Positions 21,300-32,799 of a stretch of DNA of 64,000 bases are shown here, piece by piece (within the stretch, counting starts at the first letter, position 1; each line of letters opens with the position of its first letter). Made by a program: the position numbers and the translations under genes. The notes beneath the pieces are model-generated. The model saw only the letters and a list, made by a program, of their open reading frames with translations, ran no database searches and had not been told where the DNA came from. The DNA comes from Erodium maritimum (Eukaryota; Streptophyta; Magnoliopsida; Geraniales; Geraniaceae). The DNA lies in assembly GCA_963921825.1 (NCBI GenBank), contig OY997591.1, forward strand, positions 38,709,825 through 38,773,824. The letters are read 5' to 3'.

Positions 21300-22150
21300 T
21301 ACTTCACGATCTATAATAAACAAACATTTATTATTTTTTATGTCATATCAATATTAGGATTATATTCAGGTTATATATTATTTCAAAAAGAAATATTAAT
21401 GCCCATCTGTAGAGAAAAACTGGAGCCTATCAGTACTAGCAAAAAGATATAATTAACATAAAATAGTAAGTCAAATGAATTAAATCGGAACAAGTGTGGG
21501 CAAAGTCAAAAGATTAATGGCGAATATTCAACATGCTCCAACTTGAAATTAATTGTTTAGTTAAGTTGTATAGGAAAAAAATTGTGGAACCGATGAAATA
21601 AACCATGATGATTCCAAATTCTTGGTTTACTTGTTCTTTGAAATTCGAACATTCCAATCCACCACTGATGACCTCCAGCAGTTATTAATGTTGATATAAG
21701 CTATAAAATTAGTATTCCATATATATGGTCTCATTTCTCAGGCTCAGGCACCAAGTTGGCATGGCATATCAGAAAGATAACATAAAATATAGTTATAGAT
21801 GCAACAATGTTAAACTAAAAAAGAAAAAAGGAAAATTGTCGACATCAGCTCTCAAGTCATTGATTTTTGACCGTATATACAAGTTAGGCAACAGTTCGCA
21901 TGAAGCGCACACCACGACTATTTTGACTAAAAAAGTGTAATTTCAATCATTAAAATTCAAACGATAACAGTAGTGTATCACGGAAATCCTAGACCACAGT
22001 AAAAGAGTTATTTTATAGTATTGAACCCTTAAGGTTTTTGTCTATGCGTAACTATGTGGCAAATAAACCGACATACGCTTTGTTGGGGAGACGTAAAGGC
22101 GGACAAAAGGTAAATAACAATGAAACAGATGTTTGCTGCTCAAGGTATTG
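21300..22150. other. AT-rich sequence without recognised feature
   Basis: I see no coding motif, LTR terminus or tandem repeat here. Open frames are short and unlike any family I know. It may be old host intergenic DNA. Confidence 0.5.
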
Positions 22151-22524
22151 CCCAGTTGCTGCATATTCTGTAGAATGCGACCGAACCCGCTGACACCGGC
22201 TTCCAAAGGAGGCAGAGCTCTTCCCAGGGACCCTTCCTAGGGCCAGTCCCTAGAGCACTGAATTCCTTTCATTCCTCCATATTGGCTGCTTCTCGGTCCA
22301 GTCTTGCTCTTCCTAGGGTTCCCCTGCACACCTCTCTCCACTCCTCCCATCTCCAAGTCCAGGCCTACCTTTGTGTCCAAGCAGGTCCCGAGTACCCAGT
22401 GCCACCCTACCAGGTAGCTGCCTGATTGCTAGACTCTTCTAGGCTGGATCAGCCTGAGGTGTCTGGTAGCCACTCCGGGGATACGCACGGTTAGGTGCAG
22501 TAGTCGGGGATACTATCAAGCCCT
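22151..22524 (-). pseudogene. C-terminal, low-complexity part of a reverse LINE ORF1
   Basis: On the minus strand the frame coming from 26097 (one copy of the GCCCT duplication removed) continues into this block with residues such as SPTTAPNRAYPRSGYQTPQ before a stop. This suggests that the block is the downstream part of the DUF4283-type ORF1 found at 26097-27304, split by the solo LTR. No domain is visible here; the assignment rests on frame continuity. Confidence 0.55.
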
Positions 22525-25500
22525 TGTTTGGTCTCGAGGTAGGGTTGGAGATGAACCAACTCGCAGCGGAAGAAAATAAAACCCGAGACCATGCAAGGAA
22601 AAACTACCAAAGATTAGATACACAAGACCAAAACGAAATAAATGAAGTGACTCAACTATCAGCTCGTTTATCTGAATAACGAACCGTTGAAAACCAAATT
22701 CCACCGTTCACTTTGAAGACCAATATGTGGAGAACATTCACTCCAAAAATCAACTTCATCGGACCTAGGATGAAGCTCCGATCAAGCTCCTGAAGGTGGC
22801 TGGTCGGACACGAAACAGTGCAGAAAATTCTGCACCTTTTCTTCTCTATTTGTTCAAGAACACCAAGAAAAGATGATCGGCTTGAGTCTCCAAGACGCCT
22901 ACGTATCCACACCGGGAATCAAAGCCACGTAGTTCTTGTATATAGAACTCAAGAACACAAATCTTAGAGAGGAAAAAGTCTTGGCCAAAACCTAGAGAGA
23001 GAGGAAGAAGATGGACTTGTGTTCTTCATTTTGTCTTGTGTTTTGTTATGTGGATAAGACGACTTAATCCAACAACAACAACAACAACAAGGAAAAGTAA
23101 GGTGTAGAGAAGTATGGTGTAAATAGGACAAGTATGGTTCTAAGTATGGGTGGACATGATGAGGTTAGGTGATGAATCACCAATACTTTAATCCATGTCT
23201 TCCATACTTACTACTAATTAATCAACACTTGATTAATTAGTTTCATGGGCCTTGGTTGCATAGGCCTTTCATGGGCCTCTTGGAACATGGCCCGTGGCCC
23301 ATTTCCAACGAGGTCCCGTGATTCGCTCATCGCCTCCAAGCCTTCCATACCGGAAATGTCCAACATTATCCGACACGATCAATCCCAAGACTCCAAGCCT
23401 TGTCTTGATTCGTAAAGTCCTATTCACTTACGAGCACATGACCCAAAACCTAGTTTTGGTCATGTCCCGAGACAACTCCATTTTGGTCATTCTCCATAAA
23501 TGTGTCAATGAGTTTCATCCTCCGGTGTGACCCTTAGGTTTATGCATGTCAATAGATCAACGTAAAATCCCATTTTACTTGATCCTATTTAAGTGGCAAC
23601 TAACGAGACTTTAGTATTGCCTGACACTACATAACGAATCGACCCTGTCGATTCTAACATTTCCGTCGTCCATGTCATTATCCTTTTATCTATGATATCC
23701 TGATTGAGATAAGGCATAGAGCCGTCATCCTTATTATTCTCAATCACTGTTCCTTGATATGTGAGATGACTGAATATATGATACCCAGTATCATGTGCAT
23801 GGCCATGCTATTCATTCAACCACTCTCGATCAAGCGGCCGAGAACCGATATCTTTCCCATACCATAGTATGAGGGATAAATCCCTTAGCCGTCTTTCGTG
23901 TCACTCATGCAGTCCGTCCCCAAGCCAATCCTGGCCGTTATAGAAGCCCTGTTACGGACAACGTCAGGCTCAGGTCAAACTCAGTTGTTTATTGCATAGC
24001 GATCACAAAGACTCCTTGGTCTAAGGATACATTGTTAGTCTTAGTGCCCGTAGTTCAATCCTAAATGTCCAAATGTATATATCATCGTTAGCAATAAAAT
24101 TAAAGCGGCTTTATATTACTTATGTGTTGGAGTAATATATCGATGTGTGCTCTGATCTATGCCCACCATGCGAATAGAACCATAGATCGAGATAGATCAT
24201 ACTCAATGGGTCCCTAGTCAACAAAGCTTCACTAGAAGCGACTAGTATGAAAGATGGCTCTTTATGACTTACGTTCTGTTAGTCATTGGAATGGGATTCC
24301 GGAGTCTGATCATAGATATCATGTGGGACATGATATTGGACGATCCGCCCTGAATATGTGCCATAGATTAAGTCATGAACATATTCAGTGTTGTAGCTTG
24401 TCATGTATCCTTAGATCAAAGAGTCTTTGTGATCGCTATGTAGTCAACAACTGAGTTTGACCTGAGCCTAACGTTGTCCGTAACAGGGCTTCCATAACGG
24501 CCAGGATTGGCTTGGGGACGGGCTACATGAGTGACACGAAAGACGGCTAAGGGATTTATCCCTCATACTAAGGTATGGGAAAGATATCTGTTCTCGGCCA
24601 CTTGATCGAGAGTTACTGGAAGAATAACATGGCCATGCACATGATACTGGGTATCATATCTTCAGTCATCTCACATATCAAGGAACGGTGATTGAGAATA
24701 ATAAGGATGACGGCTCTATGCCTTATCTCAATCAGGATATCGGAGATAAAAGGATAATGACAGGGACGACGGAAAGGTTAGAATCGACAGGGTCGATTCG
24801 TTATGTAGTGTCAGGCAATACTAAAGTCTCGTTACTTGCCACTTAAATAGGATCAAGTAAAATGGGATTTTACGTTGATCTATTGACATGCATAAACCTA
24901 AGGGTCACACCGGAGGATGAAACTCATTGACACATTTATGGAGAATGGCCAAAAGGGAGTTGTCTCGGGACATGACCAAAACTGGGTTTTGGGTCATGTG
25001 CCCGTAAGTGAATAGGACTTTACGGATCGAGACAAGGCTTGGAGTCTTGGGATTGATCGCGTCGGATAATGTTGGACATTTCCGGTATGGAAGGCATGGA
25101 GGCGATGAGCGAATCACGGGACCTCGTTGGAAATTGCCACGGGCCATGTTCCAAGAGGCCCATGAAAGGCCCATGCAACCAAGGCCCATGGAACTAATTA
25201 ATCAAGTCTTGATTAATTAGTACTAAGTAAGCAAGACAAGGATTAAGGTGTTGGTGATTCACCACCTAACCCAATCTTGTCTTGCCATACTTTGTCCTAT
25301 TTACACCTTACTTGACATCATACTTGTCCCATGCCTTTAGTTGGACAAGTATGGGTTTTTTTTATGTTTAAGTCATCTTTTTTCAACATAACAAACACAA
25401 GACAAGAATAGGAAACACATTTTCTCTCCCTCTTCCATGGCCATTTCGGGTTTGGCTAGTTTCCACCTCCATTTTTGTGTTCTTGAGTCCTCAAAGAGAA

Positions 25501-26096
25501 GAACTACGTGGCTTTGATTCCCATGTGGATACGTAGGCGTCTTGGAGACTCAAGCCAATCATTCGTTAACCGGTGTTCTTGTTTTGGTAAGAGATAGTGC
25601 TGAATTTTTCTCTTGTGAATCCATTCTATGTTAGTTGTTTCATGGTTTTAATCGTCTCTTGTTTTTTATTGATTTTCCGCTGCGAGTTGGTTCTTCTCCA
25701 ACCCTACCTCGAGACCCAACATACATGACAAGCTACGACAATGAATATGTTCATGACTTGATCTATGGCACATATTCATGTCAGGTCGTCCAATATCATG
25801 TCCCACATGATATCTATGATCAGACTCCGGAATCCCATTCCAATGACTAACAGAACGTAAGCCATAAAGAGCCATCTTTCATACTAGTCGCTTCTAGTGA
25901 AGCTTTGTTGACTAGGGACCCATCGAGTGTGATCTATCTCGATCTATGGTTCTTTTCGCATGGTGGGCATAGATCAGAGCACACATCGATATATTACTCC
26001 AACACATAAGTAATATAAAGCCGCTTTAATTTTATTGCTAACGATGATATATACATTTGGACATTTAGGATTGAACTACGGGCACTAAGACTAACA
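22525..26096 (+). mobile_element. Outer solo LTR (family S), split by an inner solo LTR
   Basis: It starts TGTTTGGTCTCGAGGTAGG and ends GGGCACTAAGACTAACA. It is flanked by GCCCT at 22520-22524 and 26097-26101, so it is a solo LTR left after recombination between the two LTRs of an element. Without the inner insertion it is about 1.88 kb. It is inserted in a reverse LINE ORF1. No internal domain is left, so I cannot say whether the parent was Copia or gypsy. The open frames inside are LTR sequence and not genes. Confidence 0.92.
24033..25721 (-). mobile_element. Inner solo LTR (family S), opposite orientation, nested in the outer one
   Basis: On the plus strand it begins TGTTAGTCTTAGTGCCCG and ends CTCGAGACCCAACA, the reverse complement of the outer LTR's ends. 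It is flanked by TACAT at 24028-24032 and 25722-25726. It is 1689 bp long and a close copy of its host, so the pair forms a long inverted repeat: 22525-24032 pairs with about 24412-25721, and 24033-24411 pairs with 25727-26096. Confidence 0.94.
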
Positions 26097-27304
26097 GCCC
26101 TTGCCCCGAGACAATGCGGCCTTAATTGTAGTAGTCGTGGACAACAGCTTCCCAAACGCCTTCCCGTCCCAATCAATTGTATATTTCTTGATCTACTATT
26201 CTTGTGGAATTCCAGGATTTAGGAGTCAAAGCGGGGAAGATCAACCACCTCCCGGTCATAGTCAGTCACCGTGTGACAGATCATACCATAATTAGAGCAG
26301 AAATTTGGGAGTTGTGTGTAGGTAAGTGTAATACGAACTGGGTCTAGGAATTCACAAAAATGAAGGAGAAGCTGTAAATGTAGGGGGCATTCCACAAGGT
26401 GCCAGAAACTTGGTCCTCAGGTCCCCCCCAACAGATGCCACATTGATCGCATGGGACCTCGACACATAGACCCATTCGATCCGATCATCTCTCCCGTTAA
26501 TTTGGTCAACACCAACGGGGGGAGTCCATGTGCAGGAACCCATAGTTGAGCCGATCCAAAACAAGAGGATCCCTAGCCATAGGGTCTAGATCTCCCAGAA
26601 GAAATGGTCGGTCGTCAAAGCACCACGGTTGGAAGATAGAGGGGCATCCAGAACCCATGCCCTAACTACATCTGTTTCGAAGTAAAAACCGAACACGCCC
26701 GGGCCAATGTCCTTGCTGACTAACCCGTCGGCCGACTTCCTCCACGCCTTAGTAATCATCCTGAGGATGACCTCCTTCCGGGGTGGCTTGGAGGTCCATA
26801 GTATGCCTAGCATGGCAAACTATTGTCGAGCCAAGATAGAGGGGCTCATCGGCGCATACGACACCTCTACCTCAACCTTGTATTCCTCCTCTAAATAGCA
26901 AGGCGAGAGGCCATCCTCTAACTTGGTCAGGTGAGACTCCATATATGGCAACGATAGGGTCTTCGAGGTGGAGCCGGCCTCCTTTGATTTATAAGACCTA
27001 CACTGGTGTGCTATCCCCACCGACGGGATCACCGGAACACGATCCCTGTTGGGACTCTGAACGCCCGCATAGAGGGCTTCTACCTCTTTCCGACCCAATT
27101 CCTCCCTCTCTAGTCTGGACATGGGAGCCTTGCCTCGAAGAGGGTATCAAACCACAAGAGATGACGGAGAGGCGGTAGAGGCCACCATCGATTGCAGCGT
27201 GCTACATATCTTAGTTTCCGGTTGTAGTTGAGGAGCTGAGGCAATCGCGGGAGGAAATGATAGAGCCGGATTGCAGGTTTTGACGAAGGCGGTGGAGATG
27301 TCAA
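26097..27304 (-). pseudogene. Reverse LINE ORF1, DUF4283 class
   Basis: The minus strand opens with MSRLEREELGRKEVEAL (start at 27122). After an in-frame TAG at about 26817 it reads ILWTSKPPRKEV, MITKAWRKSADG and GPGVFGFYFETDVVRAWVLD. This is the DUF4283 pattern (KP...W+...F.F....VL...PW) found in ORF1 of many plant LINEs, normally followed by a CCHC knuckle. The knuckle is not recognisable here. Further stops and frameshifts follow down to 26102, where the solo LTR interrupts. A 5' leader lies between 27123 and 27304. Confidence 0.75.
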
Positions 27305-27965
27305 AACCCTAACATAGCGTGGGGTAGAAGTTATGGTTTTAGACTTGAGGGGTCAACCCCGCCTAGGTTTGACCAGTGGTTCAGAGGATCCTAGAGAGAA
27401 GGTCAGGGTTGCCAATGATGCCAGAGTCAAAGGGGGACTGTGGGAGAAGAAGAGCAAGGGCCAAAAGCCAAAGACTCCTTTGTCTTCTGGGTCCTTCTCC
27501 TCTTAATAAGGGACATAACCTCCGAGGAGGGGCACTCTGATGGCACAGGTGGCGTGTGTTGCACCACGTTGCACTATGATGGGATAAGACTGATGATGGA
27601 AGCAGCGGCCATGTCGGAGTCATGAGTAAGGGGCTCCATAGATGGGGCTAGGGTTACCTCGGGAAGGAAGAGATCTCGATACGCAATATTGTTTAACAAA
27701 TTTTCGAGAAAAACGGAAATGTTTTTTCACTAAAATATAATTGAAGTGTCAATACATGCAATGTAATCTCCAATACTAACGGTTGGAAGTTGAGATAAAA
27801 AAAAAGTTGTTGGATTATGAGTTTCAAAAACACAACCGAAAACAAAGTTTTTTATACATAATTCTTATATTAGATCATGTCTATTTCGAATAACTAATTA
27901 CACAAGAAAAGGCTGACCCTTTGGATCTTAGGAGAACTCTACCAAAGTGACCTATAACTTCATAA
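27305..27965. other. Probable LINE leader grading into AT-rich sequence
   Basis: 27305-27660 is GC-moderate with short open frames only and is likely the 5' part of the reverse DUF4283-type LINE. 27660-27965 is AT-rich with no feature that I can name. Confidence 0.4.
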
Positions 27966-28790
27966 TATTTTTTTTGATCGGTGAAGTTTTATAAACTCTT
28001 TGTTGCCCAAGTTGGATAACGGAGGAAGGAACCAGTCAAATCAATAGGTTTATAGTACAACGAAAAACTAAACCCAATCTGCAAGATTAGTGAAAAAACA
28101 GAGCCTATCAGAGACTAAACGTCTAGAATAGAAAAAAAACATGACCAGGAAGCAGACAAAAATAAATCAAATTACAAACCAACTACCAACAACCGGGACA
28201 CGACAAAATCCAGAACCCACCTCACACCGACATCCACGCTCCACCATAAGCAATGCACGAAAACAATCGCATCTACACGCTCCTACCTCCAACAAATGCC
28301 AGGGTACGGGGTTGATTGGACAACACCACATGAACCGACCAATATCAGTTACTCGATCCTCGGTGAATAACTCCGTCAACTCGCCTCTTTCCAACACCAA
28401 GAGACTTCCACCTAAGGGGCAACCATAATATGTGCACCCAAGACCGAACAGAGAAAAACCCTTTGCCGTGAACGAAGGTGTACAAATCCGGCAACTCACC
28501 TTTGGCCAACACCAATAGGCTCCCAACTAAGGGGCCACCAAAATCCGGACATCCGGTCAAAGCAGAAAATTACAAAGTGATGCAGTGAATATTGAAGATC
28601 TTTTGACGAATCGCCTAGAAAACCCAAAAATGCAGCAGTGTCCAAAATTGACGACAACTTAGCATTTTTCGGGTCGAAACGGGCTCCTGAGCAAAACACA
28701 TTGTCAAGCCATGATGTACGATGTTTTTCGGCCATCCGAGATCGTTTAGAGGGGCGAAACTGTCTTTTTAGAGTCCGGTTCAATATCTCC
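27966..28790 (-). mobile_element. LINE 3' end fragment, antisense, with poly(A)
   Basis: On the minus strand the block ends CTTCACCGATC followed by eight A (plus strand T-run at about 27967-27974), the usual plant LINE terminus. Upstream it is T/G-rich 3' UTR without intact coding sequence. Two diverged copies of a segment containing TTGGTGTTGG followed by GGCGAGTTG lie near 28380-28410 and 28495-28520. It is 5'-truncated; I did not find its target-site duplication. Confidence 0.65.
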
Positions 28791-29176
28791 TGATTTTTTA
28801 TATTTCCTTTATTTCGAATTAGGGTTTTGGGGTAATAATTTCCTTATTGTATTAGGACTTTGGGGTACTATTTTTCTATTTAAGCAATTGTTATTCTTCA
28901 TTGCAATTCAGATTTTATGCAATAAACACCAAAAAAACGAGTTCTACTCAAATCTATCATATTCGGTATTCTCTTAGAATCAACGAATTCGATAAAGGAT
29001 TCCTCTTTTCGCTCCACACTCTGCATCACAAAGACTGACAATCTGGCTAACATCCACCCTACTGGAAACCCCCATGCCTCGGATGAACCCGCTGGCACCT
29101 CAGGGATTCGGGTAGAAAGGGAGAAAGACCCCAAGGAATTTTTGGGGAAAGCTGGCCCTATTCAGGGGAAGGCCAA
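28791..29176 (+). pseudogene. LTR-like 3' end followed by a gag-like open frame, left part
   Basis: 28791-28960 has the look of an LTR end: a TATA-like CTATTTAAGC near 28877, CATTGCAATTCAG and the polyadenylation-like GCAATAAAC near 28919. From about 28945 a frame stays open to 29176, reading NPHASDEPAGTSGIRVEREK and EFLGKAGPIQGKA. It resumes in frame at 32132 after the T1 solo LTR. I think this is the N-terminal part of a retrotransposon gag, but no diagnostic domain is present. Confidence 0.45.
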
Positions 29177-30921
29177 TGTAATAACCACTCCCGGACAACG
29201 CCAGTCAAATCTGCGAAAAACGGGAAAATTTAAAAAAAATAGACAGACACTTAATTGAACCTAACATTGACCCCGAGGGTCATACCAGACTTAAATTGAC
29301 CCCGATATCGACCGAAGTAAGTTCCGAGGGACTCAGGGCAACTTTCTGACCAATTTGAGAAATGTTGACTTTTCGCTGGAAAAGTCAACCGAGCGACGTT
29401 TTGGTCCATTCGAGGTCCGTTTTGGATCCAAAAAGCTTAGCCATCGTCGCAGCGGTCTTAGTTGAGACGTTTCCTTGTAGCCCGTGAAGTTTCGTAATTT
29501 CTTGGAACAAGTGCACGTTTTGGGGCCCGAAACGTCCGAATTTCGCGAATCTGATTGAAAAATAACTGGAAGATATTTTCCCAAAAAGGTGTGGGACCCA
29601 CTTGCCACTTGTCAAACAAGTGGTGGTGTTAGGTTTTTGAGGGCAAAACAAGAGAAGACACAAGAGGGGGGGTTCGGCCACACCATTTAAAAAAGGAAAA
29701 AAATAGAAAAAGAAGAGAGTTTAGAGAGAGAAGGAGAAGAGAGAAAAGAGAAGGGTTGGCTAGGGTTCTTGCCACTATTCACGAGCATCAACCGTTGGAT
29801 CATCTCAAAGCTAGGAGAATCTAGCTCACACCGTCATTCTCTACGGTGAGCACCTAATCAATTTTCGATTTGCTTAATTTTGAAAGTTAGGGTTTGAGCA
29901 AAATTAGTAGTTTTTGGTGGGTTTGAGGTGTGGGGATCGTTGGAGACGTCTTGGAGATGTTTTGGAGCAAGGATAGAACGTTTTCCGGTGACCGGGAGCT
30001 CGGGGGGGAGCTCCGGCCACCGTGTGTGGTGGCCGGCCAGCCATGGGGTGGGTGGCCGGAGCTAGGGCCGGCCACCACCATGGTGAGCCGGGCCCAAACC
30101 AACCCTAGCCACCCACGGCCAAGGGTGGCCGGGTGGGGCCCACACGCTCGGGATTTAGGGTTTCGTGTTCGGGTGGTTTAGGACGTTCTCCGAGTCATTA
30201 ATCTACACCCGGATCGAAATTTGGAATTAAATTGTGAAAGTTGTAATTGACGGGTTTAGAAACTTAAACGAGAATTAAATTACTCGCAATTCGGAATTCG
30301 ATTTCGTCGAGTGCCTAGGAACCCTTGAATTATTCTAAGACCGTAGAAACGAAAACGGGAATTTTCGGAGCCCCGGAAGGGCGTTTTCAAAACCCGGGCA
30401 AATTCACCATGTTGGGCGAATCGGGATTTTCCGAGCCCATTATCGACAATGTCGAGTAATTGGGAAGTTTGGGAGTGATCGAAATTGTCGGGGTTACTTT
30501 TGGGAGTCAAGTTTATTAAATTCCGGTTTATGTCTGCGAACTTAAAAGTATTTAAATTGTGTTCTTATTAGATCGTGCCGCAGACAGAGGAAAGGGAAAG
30601 CTAGGCGAGTGATCGAGATCACGCCGTAGCTTGTTTGTGCGCTTTTGGAGAAAGCATACGAGGTAGGGAAAAGTAGCCGGATCTCGGCCCTGATTAGGGA
30701 AAGTTAACAGTAGAAATGCATGTGACACCAGGGTGTCGTGGGTTAAGTAAGTTTATCGAATATTAGAAATGCAGGCGACACCGGGTGGTGTCGTATGATA
30801 CGGGAACGTATCGAACAATAGAAACGCATGTGACACTTAGTAGTGTCGTAGGAGCAGTGGAGTTTCGATATTAGAAATACTGGAGGCATTTGGTTATGCC
30901 CGGAGGTTGATTGTTTAATTT

Positions 30922-31310
30922 GTGTCTTGGGTGGCCATGAGAGCCCGTACTTTAATGTTCGTGTCTTGGGTGGCCATGAGAGCTCGTACTTTAATGTTCG
31001 TGTCTTGGGTGGCCATGAGAGCCCGTGTCTTTACTGTTGGTGTCTTGGGTGGCCATGAGTGCCCGTGGGGTTGTTGAACCCGTGTCTTTACTTTTGGTGT
31101 CTTGGGTGGCCATGAGTGCCCGTGGGGTAGTTGAACCCGTGTTCTACCGTTGGTGTTTTGGGTAGCCTTGAGTGCCCGTGGGGTTGTTGAACCCGTGTTC
31201 TACCGTTGGTGTTTTGAGTGGCCTTGAGTGCCTGTGGGGTTGTTGAGCCCGTGTTTTACCGTTGGTGTCTTGGGTGGCCATGAGTGCCTCTGGAGTGTCA
31301 AACAGGTGTT
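30922..31310 (+). repeat. Minisatellite in T1 solo LTR (8 units)
   Basis: Eight units of about 40-57 bp are built on GTGTCTTGGGTGGCCATGAG followed by GCCCGTGGGGTTGTTGAACC in the longer units. The open frames across it are artefacts of the repeat. Confidence 0.9.
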
Positions 31311-31367
31311 GTTGCTGTTTGTTGAACTTTTCCTGTGATTGTGATTGCGGTTACCTAGGGTTGGTGA

Positions 31368-31590
31368 GTGACAGGTCGATAGCCTGATCCGACTTTGTGT
31401 CGGGAAAAGTGCGACAGGTCGACTGCCTGATCCAACCGTCGCGTTGGGAAAAGAGCATTAGGTCAACAGCCTACCCGATTGGGGTCGGGAAAAGTGCGAC
31501 AGGTCGACAGCCTGATCCAACCGTCGCGTTGGGAAAAGTGCGACAGGTCGGCCGCCTGATCCAACCGTCGCGTTGGGAAAAGGGCAGGGG
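31368..31590 (+). repeat. Second tandem array in T1 solo LTR (5 units)
   Basis: Five units of about 44 bp share GCGACAGGTCGACAGCCTGA, TCCAACCGTCGCG and TTGGGAAAAG. Equivalent arrays lie at 48070-48290 and 53187-53405; other T1 copies have unrelated units at this place. Confidence 0.88.
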
Positions 31591-32131
31591 GCTACTCAGC
31601 AACTGGAGTGCGATCCTTTGCGATCTTGTTTGGTGTGCGTTCCTTTGTGATCTTGGGTGTTGCGTGGTTATATGTCGTGTCATTGGAGGAAGTCGTCAAT
31701 CGTTGTGTCGGGTCTACATTACGGGTCCGAGTGTTGAGTCGGTTGAGGAAAGTAACTGTTTGTGTGTGTTAGTCGGGTCGTTGTTGGTGTTACCGACATT
31801 GTCTGATAAGTATGCCGTAGTCAGTCTGTTATCCGTGGTGGTGAGTGAACGCTCACCCCTAGCTGTTTTTCCTACAGGTACTGGTCGCGGGATTGACTAG
31901 GTGAGCTCTCGAAGCTTGAAGAGCTAGGAGCGGAGTCCGAGTTTTTCTTTTGAGTCTAGCGACGTACACTTTGCTTTTGTCCGCTTGTTGGGACGTACTT
32001 TTGAGTTGTAAATAATTATTCTGATTAACTACTTGTTGGTTTTAAAGTGATTTATTTAAAAGGCTTGAAATGTTTTACTGGTTTAAAAGTTCGCGTTCCG
32101 GGTTCGATTCTACTGAATTTGGGGCGTGACA

Positions 32132-32336
32132 GCCAAGAAATCTTCGTTGCAGACAAGGAGCGGGTCGCTGTATGCTCGCCTGTCGGGGTCAAAGAAATCG
32201 CTGGATCACCCGACCCCTCCTCCAAAATTCACCCAGCCGGTCAACGCTGTAAGGGACCTAGAGAAGCAGGCGGAGGCAGGACTGCCTCCAATTCAGGAAT
32301 GACCCGACCTGGCAGGGTGGGTGGAGTTGATGGCGG
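32132..32336 (+). pseudogene. Gag-like open frame, right part
   Basis: This continues the frame of 28945-29176 once the LTR and one GCCAA copy are set aside. It includes KKSSLQTRSGSLYARL, HPTPPPKFTQPVNAV and DLEKQAEAGLPPIQE, then a stop at 32300-32302. The pattern resembles the N-terminal, poorly conserved part of a gypsy or Copia gag, but no capsid domain or zinc knuckle follows. It is cut off by the Athila LTR. Confidence 0.45.
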
Positions 32337-32799
32337 TGTCACGGATCCTTCATGGGACCCGTCACGGGCCATGTTGCGGCTCCTTGATGGATCAGAGAGT
32401 TTTTGGCCGTTTTCGATCTTCGTCACGGCTCCATAGTGGGACCCGTCACGGACCATGTCACGGCTCCGTGGTGGAGCAGAGAGATTTGGATGGTCTTGGG
32501 CCTTTGACGAAAGTTGTAGATCTCTGAATTCCCTTCGATTTGACATAAAATTCAAGGGAATCGGAGTTTATATTAAGAACTTATGCCCTTCGCAAGATCA
32601 GCCAACTTCCAAAACTCCTAAAACCGGGATTTCCTCTATTTTAGCCCTTTTTCGATCAAATCACCTACAAAACATAATGAGAGACACAATACGAGTAATG
32701 AGAGAAAAGTGGTCCAAATTATACAATCCCGGGACTAAAATGCTCAAGAATGTGGGCTAAAAACATCTAGAATCGAAGCAATTTATGTCCACATCAACA
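32337..32799 (-). repeat. Athila 3' LTR, partial
   Basis: The right edge, CCACATCAACA at 32799, reads TGTTGATGTGG on the minus strand, the LTR start. It abuts a purine-rich AGTGTGTGG in the element's interior. The left part (GTCACGGATCC, then GGGACCCGTCACGG) matches 41767-41918 of the right LTR. Comparison of the two suggests a full LTR of about 1.5 kb, of which only the 5' third survives here. Confidence 0.75.

Larger units (their letters stand above)
29177..32131 (+). mobile_element. T1 Tekay solo LTR, TSD GCCAA
   Basis: It starts TGTAATAACCACTCCCGG and ends GAATTTGGGGCGTGACA, flanked by GCCAA at 29172-29176 and 32132-32136. It is 2955 bp long. Landmarks shared by T1 copies are a TATA-like CATTTAAAAAAGG near 29684, a GA-rich leader (29700-29755), a donor-like CTACGGTGAGCACC at 29841, an acceptor-like TTCTTATTAG at 30571, a donor-like GAGGTAGGG at 30663, two tandem arrays, and a pyrimidine-rich TTTTTCCTACAG ending at 31877. 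It interrupts a gag-like frame. Confidence 0.95.

Noticed and set aside
23294-25189. Two related 78-94-residue proteins on opposite strands
   Set aside because: They are the same LTR segment in the outer and inner solo LTR.
22525-26096. DNA transposon with long terminal inverted repeats
   Set aside because: The inverted arms are two solo LTRs, each with its own 5-bp duplication and TG...CA ends, and no transposase is present.
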